NCBI GenBank assembly: GCA_036676175.1
Contig: JAKFDL010000023.1
Coordinates: 44,394-108,393 of the forward strand
Reading direction: 5' to 3'
Length of the DNA stretch: 64,000 nucleotides
Source of the DNA: Methylotenera_A sp036676175
GTDB lineage: Bacteria; Pseudomonadota; Gammaproteobacteria; Burkholderiales; Methylophilaceae
The position numbers and the translations under genes are program-made. Shown piece after piece: positions 58,862 to 64,000 of this stretch (position 1 is the stretch's first letter; every line of letters begins with the position of its first letter). Below the pieces are notes generated by a model. That model ran no database searches. It was given only the letters and a program-made list of their open reading frames with translations, and was not told the DNA's origin.

Positions 58862-59794
58862 TTAAACCAGCGTTAGCCAATGTGCATGTTTGGCTGATTT
58901 ACCTTTTACCACATCAAAATATAAGGCTTGTAATTTCTCGGTAATTGGACCACGTGTGCCTGCACCAATCGCGCGATTATCCAATTCACGAATCGGGGTG
59001 ACTTCTGCCGCTGTACCAGTAAAAAACGCTTCGTCAGCCGTATAAACTTCGTCACGGGTGATGCGTTTCTCGATAACTTCTAGGCCGACTTCTTTCGCCA
59101 ATTGCACAATGGTATCGCGAGTTATGCCTTCTAACGCGCTGGTTAAATCAGGCGTGTAGAGCTTGCCTTTACGAATGATGAATATATTTTCGCCAGAACC
59201 TTCGGCTACAAAGCCATCTACATCCAGCAGTAGCGCTTCGTCGTAACCGTCTTGCGCGGCTTCTTGGTGCGCCAAGATACTGTTCATGTAATTGCCGTTG
59301 GCTTTGGCTTTACACATGGTGATATTCACATGGTGGCGTGAGAATGACGATGTCTTTACTCGTATGCCTTTGGTGAGTGCTTCATCACCCATATAGGCAC
59401 CCCAGCTCCAAGCCGCGCAAATGACGTGGGTTGAGAGCGTTTTGGCGGCAATGCCCATGGCCTCTGCACCATAAAATGCCATCGGGCGAATGTAGGCAGA
59501 TTCTAATTTGTTTTCACGCACGGCCGCCCTTTGAGCATCCATGATCTCTTGCTTAGTAAACGGCATTTTCATTTGTAAAATGTGCGCGCTATTGAACAAG
59601 CGGTCAGTATGGTCTTGTAAGCGGAAAATCGCCGCGCCTTTGTCTGTTTTATAAGCACGTACGCCTTCAAACACGCCCATGCCGTAATGCAAGGTGTGGG
59701 TTAATACGTGAGTAGTGGCGCTGCGCCAATCGACCAATTTTCCGTCATACCAAATAACGCCGTCGCGGTTCGCCATAGAGCTGGGTATTGCCAT
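58862..59794 (-). CDS. ilvE: Branched-chain amino acid aminotransferase
   Basis: A 310-aa PLP enzyme of fold type IV that makes Ile, Leu and Val from their keto acids. Family features include DGVIWYDGKLVDWR at the start, HTLHYGMGVFEGVRAY, YIRPMAFYGAEAMG, KAKANGNYMNSILAHQEA with the PLP lysine, and EGSGENIFIIRKGKLYTP. The start could be ATG 59794 or ATG 59776 (MANRDG); the longer form is given. It is divergent from the SCO-like gene. Confidence 0.92.
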   Translation of the reverse strand: MAIPSSMANRDGVIWYDGKLVDWRSATTHVLTHTLHYGMGVFEGVRAYKTDKGAAIFRLQDHTDRLFNSAHILQMKMPFTKQEIMDAQRAAVRENKLESAYIRPMAFYGAEAMGIAAKTLSTHVICAAWSWGAYMGDEALTKGIRVKTSSFSRHHVNITMCKAKANGNYMNSILAHQEAAQDGYDEALLLDVDGFVAEGSGENIFIIRKGKLYTPDLTSALEGITRDTIVQLAKEVGLEVIEKRITRDEVYTADEAFFTGTAAEVTPIRELDNRAIGAGTRGPITEKLQALYFDVVKGKSAKHAHWLTLV

Positions 59795-59906
59795 GTTGCT
59801 GTACTCTCAAAAACTAAAAACGATATTGTAAACTAAGCGGTGAATTTAAGGCTTATGTTAGAATCAAAACATATCAATTAATGTCATGAATTTAGGAATT
59901 TTTTGT

Positions 59907-60476
59907 ATGAAAAAGTTATTCGTTTTTGCAATGCTGTTGATGTTGACGGCATGCTCACCAAAACCTACCACCTTTGTCGCCACTGATATCACAGGCGCAG
60001 ATTTCAATAAGCCGCTGACACTCACTGATCACTTCGGTAAGAAGCGCACAATGAGCGACTTTAAAGGCAAAGTCGTTGTGCTATTTTTTGGCTACACGCA
60101 TTGCCCAGATGTATGCCCAACGACGATGGTGGAGCTAAAAAACACCATGAAATTGCTGGGCGATAAAGCTGACGAAGTGCAGGTGCTGTTTGTCACGGTA
60201 GACCCGCAGCGCGATACACAAGAAGTGCTTGCACAGTTTGTGCCATCATTTGATAAGCGCTTTATTGGTTTATGGGGAAGCCTGCAAGAAACTGCCGAAA
60301 CCTTAGGCAACCATAAGATTTATTTCGCAAAAGTGCCTGGTACAACAGCAGAAGATTACACCATAGACCATAGTTCCGGTATGTATATTTTTGATAAACA
60401 AGGGAAAATTAGACTTTATACCAGCTTTGGCCAAAAGCCGGCAGATATTGCCAGCGACATTAAAAAGCTTTTGTAG
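59907..60476 (+). CDS. SCO1/SenC-type copper chaperone lipoprotein
   Basis: A 189-aa lipoprotein (lipobox LTAC, Cys16) with a thioredoxin-like fold. The copper site is Cys66 and Cys70 (YTHCPDVC) and His155 (IDHSS). SCO proteins deliver copper to the CuA centre of cytochrome oxidase or keep it reduced. ATG 59907 is chosen, with AGGA upstream; the frame opens seven codons earlier. A strong terminator follows. No oxidase genes are next to it. Confidence 0.88.
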   Translation: MKKLFVFAMLLMLTACSPKPTTFVATDITGADFNKPLTLTDHFGKKRTMSDFKGKVVVLFFGYTHCPDVCPTTMVELKNTMKLLGDKADEVQVLFVTVDPQRDTQEVLAQFVPSFDKRFIGLWGSLQETAETLGNHKIYFAKVPGTTAEDYTIDHSSGMYIFDKQGKIRLYTSFGQKPADIASDIKKLL

Positions 60477-60495
60477 TTAACTAAAGAGTGCAAAT

Positions 60496-60519
60496 AAAAG
60501 GGAGCGGCTGCTCCCTTTT
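60496..60519 (+). terminator. Intrinsic terminator after the SCO-like gene
   Basis: AAAAGGGAGC (60496-60505) and GCTCCCTTTT (60510-60519) form a perfect 10-bp stem with loop GGCT. T-runs on both sides also suit the converging DUF805 gene at 60533. Confidence 0.88.
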
Positions 60520-60532
60520 TATTAATTTTTAC

Positions 60533-60868
60533 TTAATTAGCAGGTGGCGCACCATATTTATTATCCGTTGCATCGCCTGGCTGGGCACATACATAAATTA
60601 AATAAATCCAGCCCAGAATAGGAATCAAGCCAAGCAGTTGTAGCCAGCCGCTTTTGTTAACATCGTGCAAGCGACGAGCGCCGACTGCCAATGAAGGCAC
60701 AAATGTGGCAAGCGAAAATGCCCAAGAAACGTAGCTGCTAACCACTTCTAAAACTAAGGCGCCTACGACGCAAAATAGCACGAACCACCAGAACTCTGGG
60801 CGTTTCGCCCGACCCTCAAAATCTGCAAACTTGGTAAAGCACAGTTTAACTGCATCAACAAAAGACAT
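60533..60868 (-). CDS. DUF805 small membrane protein
   Basis: A 111-aa inner-membrane protein of the DUF805 family with about three helices: a DFEGRAKRPEFWWFVLF start, GARRLHDVNKSGWLQLLGLIPILGWIYLIYV in the middle and QPGDATDNKYG at the end. Function unknown. ATG 60868 is preceded by AAGGGGAT, a good ribosome site; the open frame extends 17 codons further without one. Confidence 0.85.
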   Translation of the reverse strand: MSFVDAVKLCFTKFADFEGRAKRPEFWWFVLFCVVGALVLEVVSSYVSWAFSLATFVPSLAVGARRLHDVNKSGWLQLLGLIPILGWIYLIYVCAQPGDATDNKYGAPPAN

Positions 60869-60942
60869 ATTTATCCCCTTATAAAATGAGTTGCGGCTAC
60901 AGCAAGCATAACTTAACACACATTTTTAAAAGTAGGTAAAAG

Positions 60943-61668
60943 CTACATGCGATGTAGCTGAGGCGACAGCAGCTTTAGCTCTTTCTCTGTAGCTTTGTAG
61001 TTGGGAAATAAGCTTTCCAGCACTGCGTAAAATTTAGCAGAATGATTCATTTGTTTTAAATGCGCTAGCTCGTGGCAAATCACATAATTAATAATATGCG
61101 GTGGCGCTTGCAACAAGCGCCAGCTCAGCCGCACTTCACCGCGGCTATTGCAACTGCCCCAACGCGATTGTGCATTAGACAGGGTAAGCGGAGGTGTCGG
61201 CACGCCAAGTTTCGCAGCGAACACTTCCAAGCGTCGAGCAAAGTCTAATAAAGCCTGTTTTTTATACCACATTAAAACCATGCGACCACAGACCTCATGG
61301 ATATTGGCCTGTGGAACACACAAAGTAAGCTCGTTACGTTCGAAGTGAATTTTCTTTTTATTATCTACAACCAACTTAAGCTGAATATCTTGCCCTAAAT
61401 ACAGTAAATGTTCACCATCCACCCACTGTATTTTCTCTATTTGGTTGGCTTCGCGTGCTTGCAGTTTGGTCAAAATCCAGTTGGATTTTTCTTGCAGAAT
61501 TTGATTGAGTTGAAATTCAAAAATGCGTTTTGGTGCATGCACGACTAAGCCGTTTTCTGTGATTTTTAAACCCACCGTGCGACGCGGTCGACGTTCTAAT
61601 AAATAAGAGATCGTTTCACCAGTAGCAAGTGTTAATGTCTGGGAGGTCACAGTTTTAACGACTTTCAA
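60943..61668 (-). CDS. YgjP-like metallopeptidase
   Basis: A 241-aa M48/SprT-type zinc peptidase-like protein with HELAHLKQMNH (HEXXH plus downstream His) near residue 200, SRWGSCNSRGEVRLSWRL before it, and an N-terminal domain with RRPRRTVGLKITENGLVV. Substrates are unknown. It overlaps plsC by 4 bases (ATGA) and is probably in the same transcript as plsC, gmhB and glyS. Confidence 0.85.
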   Translation of the reverse strand: MKVVKTVTSQTLTLATGETISYLLERRPRRTVGLKITENGLVVHAPKRIFEFQLNQILQEKSNWILTKLQAREANQIEKIQWVDGEHLLYLGQDIQLKLVVDNKKKIHFERNELTLCVPQANIHEVCGRMVLMWYKKQALLDFARRLEVFAAKLGVPTPPLTLSNAQSRWGSCNSRGEVRLSWRLLQAPPHIINYVICHELAHLKQMNHSAKFYAVLESLFPNYKATEKELKLLSPQLHRM

Positions 61669-62372
61669 TTCAGCTTAAGCATTTCGGCCTCAATCCAGTC
61701 TTCTACCTGCTGGTTGAGGGCGTCCGTTTTTAAACCCGCCGTTTCAATCGGCTTTCCGATACTTAATGTAATCGTACCCGGCGTTTTAATGAATGCGTTT
61801 TTGCGCCAAAAAAGGCCTGCATTGTGCGCAACAGGGACTACTGTAGTTTGCGTATGTGCGGCTAACCAAGCACCGCCAATGTGATACTTGGCACGTTCGC
61901 CAGGCGCGATACGCGTGCCTTCTGGAAAGATTACCACCCACAAGCCTTTGGCTAATCTGTCTTTGCCATGCGCGACCAGTTTTTTAAGCGCCTCTCGACC
62001 TGCACTGCGGTCAATCGGAATCGCCGAAAGTGCAATCCACGCCCAGCCTAAAAATGGAATGTATAACAGCTCACGTTTCATCACCCAAATTTGCGGCGGG
62101 AAAATTACTTGCAAGGCAATCGTTTCCCATGCCGATTGGTGTTTGCACAAGATAATGGATGGATGGTTGGGAATGTTCTCGCGACCGCGCACTTCAAACC
62201 CTAAGTTGCAAGTAGCTTTCAACCAAAATAAGGCACAATGCGCCCAATAACTGGCCATGCGACAACGCGCTTTGTTGCTAAACGGGAACATTAAAATGAC
62301 CAGCATGGCGAAAATTGGCGTGATGATGAGCATGCCAAGAAAAAACAAAAGTGAACGCAGCCAAATAATCAT
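61665..62372 (-). CDS. plsC: 1-acyl-sn-glycerol-3-phosphate acyltransferase
   Basis: A 235-aa membrane-bound acyltransferase that makes phosphatidic acid. An N-terminal TM helix (about 7-28) precedes the catalytic HX4E (KHQSAWET), a variant of HX4D common in this family, and FPEGTRI near residue 150. It lies in the glyS-gmhB-plsC order found in many betaproteobacteria, distinct from the pigment-locus acyltransferase at 1552-2409, which keeps HX4D and has a repeat tail. Confidence 0.9.
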   Translation of the reverse strand: MIIWLRSLLFFLGMLIITPIFAMLVILMFPFSNKARCRMASYWAHCALFWLKATCNLGFEVRGRENIPNHPSIILCKHQSAWETIALQVIFPPQIWVMKRELLYIPFLGWAWIALSAIPIDRSAGREALKKLVAHGKDRLAKGLWVVIFPEGTRIAPGERAKYHIGGAWLAAHTQTTVVPVAHNAGLFWRKNAFIKTPGTITLSIGKPIETAGLKTDALNQQVEDWIEAEMLKLN

Positions 62373-62420
62373 AACAGCAACATGAAATTTACAAAGCCTC
62401 TAGTTTACAAGCATTCTGGT

Positions 62421-62963
62421 TTACAAATCTTCAGCAACAATGTGCTGCGTGGCTTCTGCCAAATCAGCAAAAATGAGTGTGCCTTTTGGCAAGTTTCCCA
62501 GTGTGAGCGTTTCTTCGCCCTTGCCAGAGCGCACCAATATTGGCTTGCAGCCTGCATCATGGAAAGCCTGTAAATCGCGCAGTGAGTCGCCCACCGCATA
62601 AACCTCACTCAAATCAACGGAGAATCGGCGCGCAATATCTTCCATCATGCCAGTTTTTGGTTTGCGACACGTGCAGTTGTCGTCAGCTGCGTGCGGGCAG
62701 TAAAACATCGCATCAATGCGGCCGCCTATCTGCGCAAGTGCGCGATGCATTTTGTCGTGAATCGCATTTAAAGTCGCCATATCAAACAAACCGCGTGCAA
62801 TTCCACTTTGGTTGGTTGCAATCACCACCCGAAAGCCAGACTGGTTCAGCAGGGCAATTGCTTCCAAGCTACCTGGCAGCGCAATCCACTCGTTGGGATT
62901 TTTGATGAAATTGGCGGAATCCTGATTGATAACACCGTCTCTATCTAAAATGACGAGTTTCAT
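62421..62963 (-). CDS. gmhB: D-glycero-beta-D-manno-heptose-1,7-bisphosphate 7-phosphatase
   Basis: A 180-aa HAD-family phosphatase in the ADP-heptose pathway for LPS inner core. The nucleophile motif is LDRDGVINQD at the start, and IATNQSGIARGLF, CPHAADDNCTCRKPKTGM (a zinc-binding Cys/His cluster) and AVGDSLRDLQAF follow. All HAD motifs are present. It is 3 bases downstream of glyS. Confidence 0.93.
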   Translation of the reverse strand: MKLVILDRDGVINQDSANFIKNPNEWIALPGSLEAIALLNQSGFRVVIATNQSGIARGLFDMATLNAIHDKMHRALAQIGGRIDAMFYCPHAADDNCTCRKPKTGMMEDIARRFSVDLSEVYAVGDSLRDLQAFHDAGCKPILVRSGKGEETLTLGNLPKGTLIFADLAEATQHIVAEDL

Positions 62964-62966
62964 TGA

Positions 62967-64000
62967 TTAACTGGCTAGCTTAGATAAATCTGCAACGCGG
63001 TTCATGGCTTGGTGCAACTGATTCAATAAGGCTAAGCGATTGTTTTTTAAATCCACATCGTCTGCATTTACCATCACATTATCAAAAAAATCATCCACAG
63101 GCGCTTTTAACGCTGCCAGTGATTTAAGTGAAGCTGTGTAATCTCCACTTTCGAACAACTTGTCTGCTTCAGGTTTTACTTTACTTAATGCGCTGTTTAA
63201 GGCGATTTCAGCAGGCTCGGTGAGTAAGTTAGCTTCGACTTGTGCTTTTACTGTGCCATCTGCTTTTTTTAGAATATTGCCTACGCGTTTGTTAGCAGCA
63301 GCAAGGCTGTTAGCTTCTGGTAGTTGTGCAAAGCTACGCACAGCCCCAAGCTGTTTTGGAATAATATTAATTCGAGTGGGGTTGTTTGAGAGCACTGCTT
63401 CTATCTCATTGCTCGAATATCCTTGGTCTTTTAGTAAGCTGCCAAGACGCTCGAACATAAACATCTCGATATCTGTACTCGCATTTCCGATCAGCTTTGG
63501 TGGGAATGCATTAAAAGCGATATTCACCAAATCGAACTGCCTTAGCGGTAAATTTTTCTCAATCAAGGTACGCATTATGCCTAATGCATGTCGACGTAGC
63601 CCAAATGGGTCTTTGTCACCAGTAGGAGTATTCCCAATACCAAACATACCAACCAAGGTTTCAAGTTTATCTGCCAATGCCACACAAATGCCAACTTGAT
63701 TACGGGGTAATTCGTCACCAGCAAAGCGTGGCTTGTAGTGGTCTTCGATCGCGTAAGCGACATCATTATCCAAGCCTTCATGTTGTGCGTAATAGCGCCC
63801 CATGATGCCTTGTAACTCTGGGAATTCGCCTACCATATCTGTGACTAAGTCTGCTTTAGCTAATATGGCAGCTTGGTCTGCTTGGGCGGCTAATTTATCG
63901 CCTCCTAGTTGCTGACCAATGGCTTTGGCGATTGCACGCACTCGTTCTGTACGCTCACCTTGGCTGCCTAATTTATTGTGGTAAACGACTTTATCCAAAC
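62967..64000 (-). CDS. glyS: Glycine-tRNA ligase beta subunit, C-terminal part
   Basis: The frame is open to the right edge of the window, giving 343 residues of the C-terminal half of the tetrameric-type beta subunit. Segments EDHYKPRFAGDELPRNQVGICVALADKLETLVG and PTGDKDPFGLRRHALGIMR are typical of the HD-like and DALR-like domains. The N-terminal part and the alpha-subunit gene lie outside. It ends 3 bases before gmhB. Confidence 0.95.
   Translation of the reverse strand, partial: LDKVVYHNKLGSQGERTERVRAIAKAIGQQLGGDKLAAQADQAAILAKADLVTDMVGEFPELQGIMGRYYAQHEGLDNDVAYAIEDHYKPRFAGDELPRNQVGICVALADKLETLVGMFGIGNTPTGDKDPFGLRRHALGIMRTLIEKNLPLRQFDLVNIAFNAFPPKLIGNASTDIEMFMFERLGSLLKDQGYSSNEIEAVLSNNPTRINIIPKQLGAVRSFAQLPEANSLAAANKRVGNILKKADGTVKAQVEANLLTEPAEIALNSALSKVKPEADKLFESGDYTASLKSLAALKAPVDDFFDNVMVNADDVDLKNNRLALLNQLHQAMNRVADLSKLAS

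Noticed and set aside
1..64000. CRISPR arrays, prophage or transposon signatures
   Set aside because: No regularly spaced direct repeats, integrases, transposases or terminal inverted repeats were recognised.

Overview
The window looks like a chromosomal segment of a betaproteobacterial methylotroph, most plausibly a Methylophilaceae member of the Methylotenera type. The organism call is inference. It rests on a methanol-dehydrogenase-type cytochrome cL homologue, a sucrose-phosphate synthase / fructokinase / amylosucrase cluster of the kind found in methylotrophs, and betaproteobacterial gene orders (pcnB-folK-dNK-panB-panC, recX-recA, thiL-pgpA-pncC, glyS-gmhB-plsC). No rRNA, CRISPR array, transposase or integrase was seen.

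Region 1 (about 0.5-15.4 kb) is an aryl-polyene / xanthomonadin-type pigment locus in two converging halves. The plus-strand half has a chorismatase that would supply the hydroxybenzoate starter, a PlsC-like acyltransferase and a family-2 glycosyltransferase. The minus-strand half, read from 15.4 kb down to 3.95 kb, has an acyl carrier protein, a membrane protein, an aryl-ACP ligase, a dehydratase, an LpxL-like acyltransferase, a LolA-like carrier, an MMPL exporter, an alpha/beta hydrolase, a NodB-type deacetylase, a ketosynthase, a chain-length factor, a second dehydratase and a ketoreductase. Together these would activate a hydroxybenzoate, extend it into a conjugated polyene, and export and anchor it to an outer-membrane lipid. 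A cytochrome cL-like gene sits between the halves.

Region 2 (15.9-23.1 kb) looks like a stress and envelope block: a small secreted protein, a low-affinity-iron-permease-family membrane protein, a CsbD-like protein, a four-to-five-helix membrane protein, a 23-residue membrane peptide, a large-subunit catalase and an AsmA-family protein. Region 3 (23.2-28.3 kb) is the sucrose cluster: fructokinase, sucrose-phosphate synthase with a fused phosphatase domain, and amylosucrase. Region 4 (28.4-31.2 kb) holds a short Tat-signal ORF, a membrane-tethered TAXI-type binding protein, a glycine-tailed protein and a VOC-family protein.

Region 5 (31.3-64 kb) is mostly housekeeping: tRNA-Arg and tRNA-Ser, lysC, alaS, recX, recA, pncC, pgpA, thiL, mog, yjgA/darP, pmbA, mlaA, phrB, rlmH, rsfS, panD, panC, panB, a deoxynucleoside kinase, folK, pcnB, a cobalamin adenosyltransferase, murI, ilvE, an SCO protein, plsC, gmhB and the 3' part of glyS. 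Accessory genes among them include a His/Gly-rich secreted protein, a pair of small paralogues of unknown function (47.2-48.0 kb), an apiosidase-like hydrolase and a leucine-rich-repeat protein kinase.
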